The position numbers and the translations under genes were made by a program. From Pseudomonas fluorescens (GTDB lineage: Bacteria > Pseudomonadota > Gammaproteobacteria > Pseudomonadales > Pseudomonadaceae), in the NCBI RefSeq assembly GCF_001648775.1, contig NZ_LVEJ01000016.1, positions 124,001 through 188,000 of the forward strand: a DNA stretch of 64,000 bases, given 5' to 3'. The notes beneath the pieces are model-generated. The model saw only the letters and a list, made by a program, of their open reading frames with translations. It searched no databases and was not told where the DNA came from. Positions 31,651-40,898 of this stretch are shown here, one piece after another. Numbering within the stretch: position 1 is the first letter of the stretch; the number at the start of each line of letters is the position of its first letter.

Positions 31651-32571
31651 ATGAAAATCTTACTGGTGTGCAAGGACATCGGCGGTTACGCCAGCAAACT
31701 CGCCGACTATCTGAGGCGTGACAACGATGTGTGCTTCATCGATACATCGTCGCTGTCCAACCGCTTTGATCGAGCCCCGAAAATCATCCGCCGCCCGCTG
31801 AAGCGCTGGGCGCAGTTGCGCCAGTTCAAGAAGCGCCTCGGTGCATCTGCGCATTTTGACGTCGCGTTGATCATCAACCCGGCGCAAATCGAGCCCAGGC
31901 AACTGACCGCCGGCCTCAATGCCAGCGCGCGCAAGATCGCCTACCTCTACGACAGTTTCAGTCGCTGGCCGATGACCCGCGAAGCGCTTGCCGGCTATGA
32001 CGAGGTGTTTTCCTTTGATCCGCAGAATGCTGAAAGCTACGGCCTGAAAAAACTCTACAACTTCATCTACGACGACTACAGCGCCGACGGCGCGCCCGGT
32101 GAATATTCGGCGTTTGTGGTGATGGCGGGCAAGGATCGGGTGCCGGCACTGGCCGGCCTCGCGCAGGAGTTCGATCGCCTCGGAGTCACCGATTACAAGT
32201 TTCTGGTCCAGTGCAAACCGGTCTCGGGCGCGCATCCGGGCATCACCTTTTTCGAGCAGAGAATGTCGCTGGAATCGGTGGGTGAGCTGGTCAAACGCTC
32301 GCGGATCATTCTCGACATTGCCAAGCCCGGTCAGGCCGGGTTGAGCTTCCGTTTCTTCGAAGCCATGGCCTCACGGAAAAAAGTCATCACCACCAACCAG
32401 AGCGTAGTCGACTATGACTTTTACAATCCGGCGAACATTCTGGTGATTGACGAGGCCAATCCGGTGATTCCTGAACGGTTCATTACGGATCCGTATGTCG
32501 ACGTGCCTGAACACATCTACCAGAAATACACCCTGCAGGGATGGGTCAAAACCGTGTTTGCCCTGCCGTGA
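31651..32571 (+). CDS. Orphan glycosyltransferase-like/LPS biosynthesis protein
   Basis: The 306-residue protein starts KILLVCKDIGGYASKLADYL, a GT-B-like first strand. The C-terminal region has SLESVGELVKRSRIILDIAKPGQAGLSFRFFEAMASRKKVITTN, typical of LPS/capsule proteins that resemble glycosyltransferases (FRxFEAxxxxKKxITTN, then DYDFYNPANILVID). No E-x7-E retaining GT motif is clear. There are no other LPS genes nearby, which is unusual. Function as a surface-sugar transferase is inference. Confidence 0.6.
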   Translation: MKILLVCKDIGGYASKLADYLRRDNDVCFIDTSSLSNRFDRAPKIIRRPLKRWAQLRQFKKRLGASAHFDVALIINPAQIEPRQLTAGLNASARKIAYLYDSFSRWPMTREALAGYDEVFSFDPQNAESYGLKKLYNFIYDDYSADGAPGEYSAFVVMAGKDRVPALAGLAQEFDRLGVTDYKFLVQCKPVSGAHPGITFFEQRMSLESVGELVKRSRIILDIAKPGQAGLSFRFFEAMASRKKVITTNQSVVDYDFYNPANILVIDEANPVIPERFITDPYVDVPEHIYQKYTLQGWVKTVFALP

Positions 32572-32579
32572 AGTCACAT

Positions 32580-32670
32580 TGTGGGAGCGAGCTTGCTCGC
32601 GAATGCGGTGCGTCAGGCAATAAATACATCGACTGACACTACGCCTTCGCGAGCAAGCTCGCTCCCACAG
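32580..32670. repeat. Paired REP element, inward layout
   Basis: Inverted REP copies of the GAGCTTGCTC type between the convergent glycosyltransferase-like gene and the ABC ATPase gene. Confidence 0.9.
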
Positions 32671-32688
32671 GTGTTGTGTATCTCCGCA

Positions 32689-33525
32689 TTAATGCACTTC
32701 TTCCAGGTCGTCATGCAGCAGCCCGAAGATCTGCCGTTTCATGTCGATGAACGAGCGCTCCATGACCATGTCCAGTGAGCGCGGACGCTCGATCGGCACA
32801 TCGAGAATCTGCTTGATCCGCCCTGGTTTCGCGCCCATCACATAGACCCGGTCGCCGAGCAGAATCGCTTCGTCGATGTCATGGGTGACGAACAGCACGG
32901 TCTTCTTGCTGTTGCCCCAGACCCGCAGCAACAACTGCTGCATCTGCAAACGCGTCTGGCTGTCGAGCGCGCCGAACGGTTCGTCCATCAGCAGAATCTG
33001 CGGGTCATTGGCCAGTGCGCGGGCGATCGCCACGCGCTGCATCATCCCGCCCGACAGCTGCTTGGCGTAGTTGTCGGCGAACCCGGTGAGGCCGACTTCG
33101 TTGACGTAGTAATCGACAATCTCCTTGCGCCGCGCCGCCGGCATGCCGCGGCGTTTGAGGCCGAACTCGACGTTCTGCCGCACCGTCAGCCACGGGAACA
33201 ACGTGTAACTCTGAAAAACCATGCCGCGATCTGCGCCGGGACCTTGCACCTGCTGACCACCGACGTAGATCTCGCCGGAGGTCGGCTCAGCCAGGCCGGC
33301 AGTCAGGTACAACAGGCTCGACTTGCCGCAACCCGAAGGCCCGACCAGCACGGCAAACTGTTGATCCGGCACCTCAAACGAAACTTCTTCCAGCGCGGTA
33401 AAGGTGCCGCCGTCAGGCTTCTGGTAACGCAGGCTGACCTTGTCCACCTGCAAACGTGGCGCGGCTTGCGCCGGGGTTGCGACGGGTTCGATAAAACGAT
33501 GATTGGCAGCTGTCACTGAGCCCAT
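32689..33525 (-). CDS. ABC transporter ATP-binding protein (nitrate/sulfonate/taurine type)
   Basis: The 278-residue ATPase has Walker A GPSGCGKSS near 61, Q-loop FQSYTLFPW, signature LSGGMMQRVAIARAL, Walker B ILLMDEPFGALD and switch FVTHDIDEA. The family is SsuB/TauB-like. Its start overlaps the permease stop by 13 bp, so it is the last gene of an SBP-permease-ATPase operon. Confidence 0.93.
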   Translation of the reverse strand: MGSVTAANHRFIEPVATPAQAAPRLQVDKVSLRYQKPDGGTFTALEEVSFEVPDQQFAVLVGPSGCGKSSLLYLTAGLAEPTSGEIYVGGQQVQGPGADRGMVFQSYTLFPWLTVRQNVEFGLKRRGMPAARRKEIVDYYVNEVGLTGFADNYAKQLSGGMMQRVAIARALANDPQILLMDEPFGALDSQTRLQMQQLLLRVWGNSKKTVLFVTHDIDEAILLGDRVYVMGAKPGRIKQILDVPIERPRSLDMVMERSFIDMKRQIFGLLHDDLEEVH

Positions 33526-34316
33526 GCGGCAACCCTCAAGCGGAGAAAACGGAACAGTTGATCGGTGACCAGACCGAGCAGGCCGATGATCGCGATGGCG
33601 AGGAAAATCACGTCGACCTGAAAACCGCGCATGGCCTTCAGGCTCAGGTAACCCAAACCGCTGGAAGCAGCGACCAGTTCAGCCACCACCAGATAAGTCC
33701 AGGCCCAGCCCATGGTGACGCGCAAGGTGTCGAGTACACCCGGCACCGAGGCCGGCGCGATCACGTGCAACACCGCATCGCGGCGATTGGAACCCAAAGT
33801 GTAAGAGGCGTTGATCAAGTCCTTGGAAATACCCTTCGACACGTCGGCGATCATCACCAGTTGCTGGAAGAACACACCGAAGATAATCACCGACACGCGC
33901 TGCTCCAGACCGATGCCGATCCACAGAATGAACAGCGGCACGAACGAGGTCACCGGCAGGTAACGGATGAAGTTCACCAGCGGTTCAAGGAATGCCTGAA
34001 CGATGCGGAAGCTGCCCATCAGCAACCCCAACGGCACCGCCACCAGCGACGACACAATAAAGCCGACCATCACCACTTCGACACTCGCCCACACATGCGT
34101 GCCAAGTGTGCCGTCGCGGCTCAGGCGCACGGCGGCTTCAACCACCGCGCCCGGCGTTGGCAGGAACATCCCCGGGACGATGCCGCCATAAGAAAGTCCG
34201 GCCCACAAGCCGACCAACAACACCCAGGCCAGAGCGCTGGCGCTCCACACCACTTGCACCGGCAAAGCGGTTTTCGGCGTGAGGCTGCGGCTCAGCCACG
34301 AATTGCGCTTGAACAT
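33513..34316 (-). CDS. ABC transporter permease (SsuC/TauC-like)
   Basis: The 267-residue membrane protein has six predicted helices. The coupling EAA motif is in SKGISKDLINASYTLGSNRRDAVLHVIAPASVPGVLDTLR, which contacts the ATPase. The end LVTDQLFRFLRLRVAAW is typical of the family. It is 10 bp from the binding-protein gene and overlaps the ATPase gene. Confidence 0.92.
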   Translation of the reverse strand: MFKRNSWLSRSLTPKTALPVQVVWSASALAWVLLVGLWAGLSYGGIVPGMFLPTPGAVVEAAVRLSRDGTLGTHVWASVEVVMVGFIVSSLVAVPLGLLMGSFRIVQAFLEPLVNFIRYLPVTSFVPLFILWIGIGLEQRVSVIIFGVFFQQLVMIADVSKGISKDLINASYTLGSNRRDAVLHVIAPASVPGVLDTLRVTMGWAWTYLVVAELVAASSGLGYLSLKAMRGFQVDVIFLAIAIIGLLGLVTDQLFRFLRLRVAAWAQ

Positions 34317-34326
34317 GGCATACCTC

Positions 34327-35313
34327 CTAGAGCGGGCTGACGAAACGGTTGTCGACCAGCTCGTCGTTGCTGACGTTGTAAGGTTTGCCCTGCAGTTCGC
34401 TGGCGGTTTCGTTGGCCAGTTTGATCAGCGCTGCGCTGTCGCCCGGTTTGCCCGGCGAGCCGAGAAGTTTCTCGCTCATAGCCTGATCGTAGAAACGCAC
34501 GCCTTGTGCGGCGGCAGCCAGCTCCTTCGGATCAGACAGGTAACCGCCGACGCCTTTGGCCATGATTTTGTACGCGTCTTCCGGGTGATCCTTGGTGTAC
34601 TGCACGGCTTTGTACAAACCGGCGACCAGCGCCTTGACGTCTTCCGGCTGTTTTTCGATAACCGTGCAATTGAGCGCGACCACATCGACGATCACCCCGG
34701 GGGTGCTGCTGCTGTCGATCAACACTTTGCCTTGCTGCTTGTCGCGCACCATCGACAGATGCGGCTCCCAGGTCACCGCGGCGGGCACGCGACCGGCGAT
34801 GAACGCGGTGGCGGCATCGTCAGCGGTCATGTTCTGCACGGTGATGTCGCTCATCTTCATGCCGTTCTTTTTCAGCAGATACGAGAGCCAGAATTGCGAG
34901 GTTGAACCCTCGTTGACCGCGACGGATTTGCCCTTGAGTTCTTGCAGGCTCTTCACATCCTTGCCGACCAGCACACCGTCGCCACCATGGCTGTCATCCA
35001 GTGCCGCGACCGCTTTGAAGCAAAACTGCGGGCGGTATTTGAGCACTTCATCGATGGTCGACGCCGAACCGGATAATTGCCCGGACGCCTGTGCGGCCAT
35101 GTACATCGAGGCCTCTTCGACCACCGGCAATTCGACGGTCAGACCGTTTTCCTTGAAGTAGCCCAGGTCCTGAGCCAGATAAAGCGTGCCGTAGCCGACC
35201 CACGTGGTGTGGCCGATGGACAAGGTGCCGGCCTGGGCGCTGGTCGCGACCGTGGCGGCCAGAGCAGTAATTGCCAGAGGATGAGTGAGACGAATACACA
35301 AGGACTTGATCAT
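34327..35313 (-). CDS. ABC transporter substrate-binding protein (NMT1/SsuA family)
   Basis: The 328-residue periplasmic protein has a signal peptide (1-28, ending TSAQA). LSIGHTTWVGYGTLYLAQDLGYFKENGL is the standard start of the NMT1/SsuA family; later GKSVAVNEGSTSQFWLSYLL and RVPAAVTWEPHLS match the hinge and second lobe. These proteins bind sulfonates, nitrate, taurine, thiamine precursors or aromatic anions. GGAG before ATG 35313 supports this start. An aldehyde dehydrogenase upstream on the same strand hints at an amine or sulfonate substrate, but the ligand cannot be named. Confidence 0.88.
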   Translation of the reverse strand: MIKSLCIRLTHPLAITALAATVATSAQAGTLSIGHTTWVGYGTLYLAQDLGYFKENGLTVELPVVEEASMYMAAQASGQLSGSASTIDEVLKYRPQFCFKAVAALDDSHGGDGVLVGKDVKSLQELKGKSVAVNEGSTSQFWLSYLLKKNGMKMSDITVQNMTADDAATAFIAGRVPAAVTWEPHLSMVRDKQQGKVLIDSSSTPGVIVDVVALNCTVIEKQPEDVKALVAGLYKAVQYTKDHPEDAYKIMAKGVGGYLSDPKELAAAAQGVRFYDQAMSEKLLGSPGKPGDSAALIKLANETASELQGKPYNVSNDELVDNRFVSPL

Positions 35314-35591
35314 GGAGCACTCCCGACGCTGTTGATTTAGTTTTGTCATGGGCAGTACGGTCGCCGGCCGTTGTGCAGTTGCTGCCGTTGGTCTCTCGCG
35401 GACGCTTGGGCGGACAAACTTCGGCTGGCGGGCAAGATCGATGGTGGCCCATGTGCGCGGTGAGGAAAATCAGGAAATTGTTGGCTGCAAATGATGAAAA
35501 AACTGGGTAGTGCGCACTGCTAAAGGGCGGCGATTGCGCGGGTGCGCGAGGTGGGTGCATGTCTGGAGAAATGCTTTGAACGGGCGAACGC

Positions 35592-35670
35592 ATTCGCGAG
35601 CAGGCTCGCTCCCACAGAGGATCTTCGGTGTGGCATAGATCCAGTGTGGGAGCGAGCCTGCTCGCGAAGG
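35592..35670. repeat. Paired REP element, outward layout
   Basis: TCGCGAGCAGGCTCGCTCCCAC precedes GTGGGAGCGAGCCTGCTCGCGA, with 35 bp between. It sits between the aldehyde dehydrogenase stop and the ABC operon promoter region. The preceding 35314-35591 stretch holds no gene I can support. Confidence 0.88.
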
Positions 35671-35682
35671 GGCAACTCGGTG

Positions 35683-37173
35683 TCAGCGCAACTGAAACCA
35701 GGTAGTTTTCAGCTGGGTGTATTTGTCGAGCGAATGCAGCGATAGATCCCGGCCAAATCCCGATTGTTTGCCGCCGCCGAAAGGCACCGTCACATCCAGT
35801 GCATCCACCGTGTTGACCGATACCGTGCCTGCGCGTAACAGCCGCGCCACACGATGCGCGCGGTTGAGGTCATCAGTCCACAACGACGCCGCAAGCCCGT
35901 ACACGCTGTCATTGGCCAGTCGTACAGCCTCGGCCTCATCATCGAACGGCATCACCGCCAGCACCGGGCCAAACACCTCTTCACGAAACAACGGCATGTC
36001 CGCCGTTACGCCAGTGAAAATCGTCGGTTCAATGAAGTTGTCCGAGCCGTTGAAGCGCCGCTGCTGACCGCCACAAACCCGGGTCGCCCCTGACTGCTCG
36101 GCACTGCGAATAAAACGCATGATGCCCGACGTCTGTTTGTGGTCGACGATGGCGCCAGCGCTGCTCTGCGGATCCAGCGGATCGCCCGGCAACCAGAGCT
36201 CGGCCTGGGCTTTCAAGCGTTCAACAAACTCATCATGAATCGAACGTTCCACCAGCAGTCGCGAGTTGGCCGAGCAGACTTCCCCCTGATTGAAGAAGAT
36301 GCCGAACGCAGCTTTCTCCGCCGCCAGATCCAGATCCTGACAATCGGCGAACACCAGATTGGCGCTCTTGCCGCCGCACTCCAGCCACACCTGCTTGAGG
36401 TTCGACTGCGCGGAGTACTGCATGAAATATTTGCCGACCTGGGTCGAGCCAGTGAACACCAGACAATCGACATCCGCGTGTAAACCCAAGGCCTTGCCGG
36501 TTTGCTCACCAAGCCCCGGCAAGACGTTCAGCACACCCGGCGGCAGCCCTGCTTCCAGCGCCAGCTCGGCTAGACGCAACGCCGAAAACGGTGACTGCTC
36601 GGCTGGTTTGAGGATCACCGAATTCCCCGCCGCCAAGGCCGGCGCGAGCTTCCATGCGGCCATGTCCAACGGGAAGTTCCATGGCACCACGGCCGCCACC
36701 ACACCCAGTGCTTCGCGGGTGATCGTCGCCAACACATTCGGCGCACTGGGGGCGAGCTGATCGTAAAGTTTGTCGATGGCCTCCGCGTACCAACGGAACA
36801 CCCCGGCGGCGCCCGGCACGTCAATGTTGTAGGCATCCATCACCGGTTTGCCCATGTTCAGCGAATCGAGCAGCGCCAGTTCTTCGCGATGCGTCATCAG
36901 CAAATCAGCCAGACGCAGCAGCACTGGCTTGCGCTCGGCCGGCGGGCGTTGCGACCACGTCCCGGCCTCGAACACCTGTCGCGCATTGCGCACCGCCGCG
37001 TCGACATCCTCCTCGCCGCACGCCGCCACATTGGCCAGGCATTCGCCAGTCGCCGGGTTGATCGCGGCAAAGGTCTGCCCCGACAGCGCGGCGCAATGTT
37101 TGCCGTCAATCACGGCCTGATCGGGAAATTTCAATGCAACGGCGCGGCGCTGCCACTCTGCAAGCTCGAACAC
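35683..37173 (-). CDS. Aldehyde dehydrogenase, PuuC/KauB-like
   Basis: The 496-residue NAD(P)-dependent dehydrogenase has the catalytic Cys300 in FNQGEVCSANSRL, Glu265 in VWLECGGKSANLVF, PWNFPLDMAAWKLAPALAAGN and FTGSTQVGKY for cofactor binding. Overall similarity to E. coli PuuC (gamma-glutamyl-gamma-aminobutyraldehyde dehydrogenase) is high, for example FRWYAEAIDKLY. Thus an amino-aldehyde from a polyamine or similar amine is a likely substrate. Start is the GTG at 37173, with AGGAG eight bases upstream; the longer frame overlaps the divergent LysR promoter. Confidence 0.88.
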   Translation of the reverse strand: MFELAEWQRRAVALKFPDQAVIDGKHCAALSGQTFAAINPATGECLANVAACGEEDVDAAVRNARQVFEAGTWSQRPPAERKPVLLRLADLLMTHREELALLDSLNMGKPVMDAYNIDVPGAAGVFRWYAEAIDKLYDQLAPSAPNVLATITREALGVVAAVVPWNFPLDMAAWKLAPALAAGNSVILKPAEQSPFSALRLAELALEAGLPPGVLNVLPGLGEQTGKALGLHADVDCLVFTGSTQVGKYFMQYSAQSNLKQVWLECGGKSANLVFADCQDLDLAAEKAAFGIFFNQGEVCSANSRLLVERSIHDEFVERLKAQAELWLPGDPLDPQSSAGAIVDHKQTSGIMRFIRSAEQSGATRVCGGQQRRFNGSDNFIEPTIFTGVTADMPLFREEVFGPVLAVMPFDDEAEAVRLANDSVYGLAASLWTDDLNRAHRVARLLRAGTVSVNTVDALDVTVPFGGGKQSGFGRDLSLHSLDKYTQLKTTWFQLR

Positions 37174-37394
37174 GACGGATGCTCCTGAGACGTTATTGTG
37201 CCTCGATGGTCGCTCAGGCCCGCATGGGCTAAAAATAGTAAAAATATCTTCGCAGGCAATAAAAACACTGGGCAATGACTTCCCCAAAATACCGCGCAGG
37301 TGGCTATGGTTGAGGGATAACAACATCGTCGCGCAACGGACGTGGCGGCGCACAAATTGCTTGGAAGTCGAGTCCGCTCGTCCTGAGGTTTGCC

Positions 37395-38309
37395 GTGGCC
37401 GCCTACAATTTGCGTCAGCTGAAATACTTCATCACCACCGTCGAATGCGGCAGCGTTGCCGAGGCTTCGCGCAAGCTGTACATCGCGCAACCGGCGATCT
37501 CCACGGCGATCAAGGCGCTGGAAGACAGCTTCGCCGTGCAACTGCTGATCCGTCATCACGCCCAAGGGGTTTCCCTCACGCCGAGCGGTGCGCGCTTTCT
37601 GCGCAAGGCTCAGGAACTGCTGCGCATGGCCAAGGAGTTCGAACAGAACGCCCTCGCCGACAACGACGTGGTCGCCGGACAGATCGATATCGGCTGTTTC
37701 GAAACGGTTGCGCCGTTGTACTTGCCGCAACTGATTGCCGGATTTTCGGCGCTGTATCCGGGGGTGAAAATCCGCATCCGCGACGGCGAGCAGCAAGAGC
37801 TGGTGCAAGGCCTGACCTCGGGGGCCTTCGATCTGGTGATTCTTTACGAACATGAACTCGACGCGACCATCCAGACCGAACCGCTGATGCCCGCGCAACG
37901 GCCGTATGCGCTGTTACCCGCTGACCATCGCTTCGCCGAATACAAGCAAGTGTCACTGCGCGATCTGTGTCTGGACCCGATGATCCTGCTCGACGTGCAG
38001 CCGAGCCGAACCTACTTCGTCAGCCTGTTTGAAGAGTTGGGCCTGACGCCGCGTATCGAGTTCAGCTCGCCGTCGATCGAGATGGTGCGCGGGATGGTTG
38101 GCCAGGGGTTCGGCTTTTCGATTCTGGTGACCAAACCGCATTCGGAATGCACCTACGACGGCAAGAAAGTCGTGTGCGTGGACATCGTCGAAGACGTTAC
38201 CGGTTCAGGCCTAGTGGCGGCGTGGCTCAAGCGCGGGCAGTTGACCAAACCGGCGCAGCTGTTCGCCGATTATTGCCGCGAACAATTAACCGCCAAGACC
38301 CACCACTAA
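37395..38309 (+). CDS. LysR family transcriptional regulator
   Basis: The 304-residue protein has the LysR winged helix (LRQLKYFITTVECGSVAEASRKLYIAQPAISTAIKALED) at 6-45 and a two-lobe effector domain starting VVAGQIDIGCFETVAPLYLP. The start GTG at 37395 follows TGAGG. It is divergent from the aldehyde dehydrogenase, about 220 bp apart, and probably regulates it and perhaps the ABC importer. Confidence 0.88.
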   Translation: MAAYNLRQLKYFITTVECGSVAEASRKLYIAQPAISTAIKALEDSFAVQLLIRHHAQGVSLTPSGARFLRKAQELLRMAKEFEQNALADNDVVAGQIDIGCFETVAPLYLPQLIAGFSALYPGVKIRIRDGEQQELVQGLTSGAFDLVILYEHELDATIQTEPLMPAQRPYALLPADHRFAEYKQVSLRDLCLDPMILLDVQPSRTYFVSLFEELGLTPRIEFSSPSIEMVRGMVGQGFGFSILVTKPHSECTYDGKKVVCVDIVEDVTGSGLVAAWLKRGQLTKPAQLFADYCREQLTAKTHH

Positions 38310-38333
38310 AAATCGGATCATGCCGCGAAAACC

Positions 38334-38364
38334 TGTGGGAGCTGCCGAAGGCCGCGATCTTTTG
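38334..38364. repeat. Single REP-like copy, GAGCTGCCGAAGGC type
   Basis: TGTGGGAGCTGCCGAAGGCCGCGATC is a half-element of another common Pseudomonas repeat class, lying between the convergent lysR and hrpB ends. Confidence 0.55.
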
Positions 38365-38368
38365 CTCT

Positions 38369-40888
38369 TCAGGTACCGCGCGGTTTCGCCCGTGCAGTCG
38401 CCTCGGCCACCAACGGATCATCCGGCCAATAGTGCTTCGGGTACCGCCCCTTCAGATCCTTCTTCACCTCGGCATAGGTGCTGCGCCAGAAGTTGGCCAG
38501 ATCCTGCGTGACCTGCACCGGTCGCCGCGCTGGCGACAGCAGATGCAATTTGACCACCTGCCGCCCGCCGGCAATTCGCGGCGTATCGGCCAGCCCGAAC
38601 AATTCCTGCAAACGCACCGCCAGGATCGGTGGGAACTCGCTGTAGTCCAGACGAATCGACGAACCCGACGGCACGCTCAAATGATGTGGCGCCAGCTCAT
38701 CGAGCTTTTGCGGCAGCGGCCAGGGCAGCAGATTACGGACGATGCTCGACAGGTCCAGGTTGGCAAAGTGGCTGAGCCGCGAGACCTTGCCCAGATAGGG
38801 CATCAGCCAATCTTCAAGGGTATCCAGCAGCGTCGCATCACTGACATCCGGCCACTGACTGTCAGCCTGATTATTCAATTCCAACTGACGCAACAACGCC
38901 ACCCGCGCCTGCCACTGGCGCAGCTCCGGCGTCCACGGCAGCAACTCCAGACCTTTGCGCCGCACCAGATTCACCAGCGCCTGACTGCGTGCATTTTCGT
39001 CGAGGCCGGTCAGCGGTTCGCGGCTCAGAACCAACTCGCCGACCTTGCGCTGACGCTCGGCGCGCAGCACGCCTTCGCGCTCGTCCCAGTCCAGTTGATC
39101 GACGTTGCGTACCTGTTCAGCGAGCACGGAATCAAACAGCGCCGGATCAAAATCAGCCGCCAGATAAATACGCTCTTCACGCTGACCCTGGCGGCTGCCG
39201 AGGTCGGCGATGACGATCCACGGCTCTTTCATCAAGCTGTCGGCTTCGGCGAACAGCGCCGCACGACCGTTGGCCAGACGATATTCGGCACCTCCGGCGC
39301 GCCGCTGTTGCGCAACGCGATCCGGATACGCCAGCGCCAGCAACGCACCGAGCCAGCGCGGATGATCGGGATCGCTGACCGGCTCGCTGGACTTGCCGCG
39401 CAGGTAACCGCGATATTGCCGCGCCAGTTGCTTAGCCCGTTGCACCCCGCCCTGCGCACTACGGGCCGCGCGTTCTTCACCGGACAGCAGGGCCAATCGA
39501 CTGTGCAAATCCGCTCCGGCGCCGCGCAAGATATCGCGCTCACCGAGCAACGCGGCAACGTCGCACGCCATGGTGGCCAAACCCAGCGCCTGACCGCGCA
39601 ACAACAAATGACCGATGCGCGGATGCGCCGGCAACTCAGCCATGGCCTGACCATGGGTCGTCAGCGCTTCACCTTCCAGCGCGCCAAGTCGTTGCAACAA
39701 ATCCTGCGCCTGGGCATAAGCAGCGGCTGGCGGAACATCGAGCCAAACCAGTTCGCCCGGCGTCACGCCCCAGCGCCCCAATTGCAGCGCGAGACTGGCG
39801 AGATCCGCCGAGAGAATTTCCGCACTGCCGTAAGCCGCAAGCTGTTCGTGTTGATCCTGCGACCACAAGCGATAACAAACACCCGGTTCCAGTCGTCCCG
39901 CCCGGCCCGCGCGCTGAGTAGCGCTGGCCTTGGAAATTCGCTGGGTATCGAGACGCGTCATGCCGCTGCCAGGATCGAAACGCGGCACCCGCGCCAGCCC
40001 CGCATCGATCACCACGCGCACGCCGTTGATGGTCAGACTGGTCTCGGCGATGTTGGTCGCCAGCACCACTTTGCGCTGACCGGCCGGCGCCGGATCGATC
40101 GCCGCGCGTTGCGCATTGAGGTCGAGTTCACCGTGCAACGGGCACAGCAACACATCGCTGCGCTCGCCGATCGCGTCGGCCAATTGTTGATGCACGCGAC
40201 GAATTTCCGCCTGCCCCGGCAGGAACACCAACAGGCTGCCGGTTTCGTCGTGCAGTGCTTCAAGCACGGTTTGCGTGACACGTTGATCGATGTATTCGCC
40301 GGGCTGAAACGGCCGCCCCCAGCGCATCGTCACCGGATACATGCGGCCTTCGCTGCGCAGGATCGGCGCGTCATCGAGCAATCCTGCCAGGCGCTCGCCT
40401 TCGAGCGTGGCCGACATCAACAGAATCTTCAGCGGCTGTTCAGCTCGAAACAGCTCGCGACCGTTCAGACTCAAGGCCAGTGCCAGATCGGCATCGAGGC
40501 TGCGTTCGTGGAATTCGTCGAAGATCAGCAGGCCCACGCCTTCCAGCGCCGGATCATCCTGCAAGCGGCGGGTGAGAATGCCTTCGGTGACCACTTCGAT
40601 ACGGGTGTTGGGGCCAACCTTGCTGTCGAGACGGATGCGATAACCGACGGTTTCCCCGACCTTCTCGCCCAGCTCACTGGCCAGCCGTTCCGCCGCTGCA
40701 CGCGCGGCGAGACGGCGCGGTTCCAGCATCAGAATGGTCTGCCCGGCCAGCCACGCTTCATTGAGCAAGGCCAACGGCACGCGCGTGGTTTTACCAGCGC
40801 CGGGCGGAGCTTCGAGCACGGCTTCGTGGCGCGTCGCCAAGGCTTCACGCAGGGCGGGTAAAACTTCATCGATTGGCAAAGAAATCAT
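38369..40888 (-). CDS. hrpB: ATP-dependent helicase HrpB
   Basis: The 839-residue DEAH/RHA-type helicase has Walker A APPGAGKT at 27-34, the DEFH box at 124-127 in LIFDEFHERSLDADL, LMSATLEGE and a QRAGRAGR motif. A helicase-associated domain and the HrpB C-terminal domain (LPWPLPQKLDELAPHHLSVPSGSSIRLDYS) follow. Length matches E. coli HrpB (809-824). Its ribosome site GGGGAG lies directly at the boundary of an inverted-repeat element beginning 11 bp upstream. Confidence 0.92.
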   Translation of the reverse strand: MISLPIDEVLPALREALATRHEAVLEAPPGAGKTTRVPLALLNEAWLAGQTILMLEPRRLAARAAAERLASELGEKVGETVGYRIRLDSKVGPNTRIEVVTEGILTRRLQDDPALEGVGLLIFDEFHERSLDADLALALSLNGRELFRAEQPLKILLMSATLEGERLAGLLDDAPILRSEGRMYPVTMRWGRPFQPGEYIDQRVTQTVLEALHDETGSLLVFLPGQAEIRRVHQQLADAIGERSDVLLCPLHGELDLNAQRAAIDPAPAGQRKVVLATNIAETSLTINGVRVVIDAGLARVPRFDPGSGMTRLDTQRISKASATQRAGRAGRLEPGVCYRLWSQDQHEQLAAYGSAEILSADLASLALQLGRWGVTPGELVWLDVPPAAAYAQAQDLLQRLGALEGEALTTHGQAMAELPAHPRIGHLLLRGQALGLATMACDVAALLGERDILRGAGADLHSRLALLSGEERAARSAQGGVQRAKQLARQYRGYLRGKSSEPVSDPDHPRWLGALLALAYPDRVAQQRRAGGAEYRLANGRAALFAEADSLMKEPWIVIADLGSRQGQREERIYLAADFDPALFDSVLAEQVRNVDQLDWDEREGVLRAERQRKVGELVLSREPLTGLDENARSQALVNLVRRKGLELLPWTPELRQWQARVALLRQLELNNQADSQWPDVSDATLLDTLEDWLMPYLGKVSRLSHFANLDLSSIVRNLLPWPLPQKLDELAPHHLSVPSGSSIRLDYSEFPPILAVRLQELFGLADTPRIAGGRQVVKLHLLSPARRPVQVTQDLANFWRSTYAEVKKDLKGRYPKHYWPDDPLVAEATARAKPRGT

Positions 40889-40898
40889 GCTGGCTCCC

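Noticed and set aside
11513..37260. Shared ATCTTCGCAGGCAA before the DMT and ALDH genes
   Set aside because: A 14-base match between two places in 64 kb is expected by chance several times.
38147..40861. 904-codon open frame opposite hrpB
   Set aside because: Antisense shadow of a G+C-rich gene: rich in Arg, Gln, His and Leu, no domain, while the other strand encodes a full HrpB.
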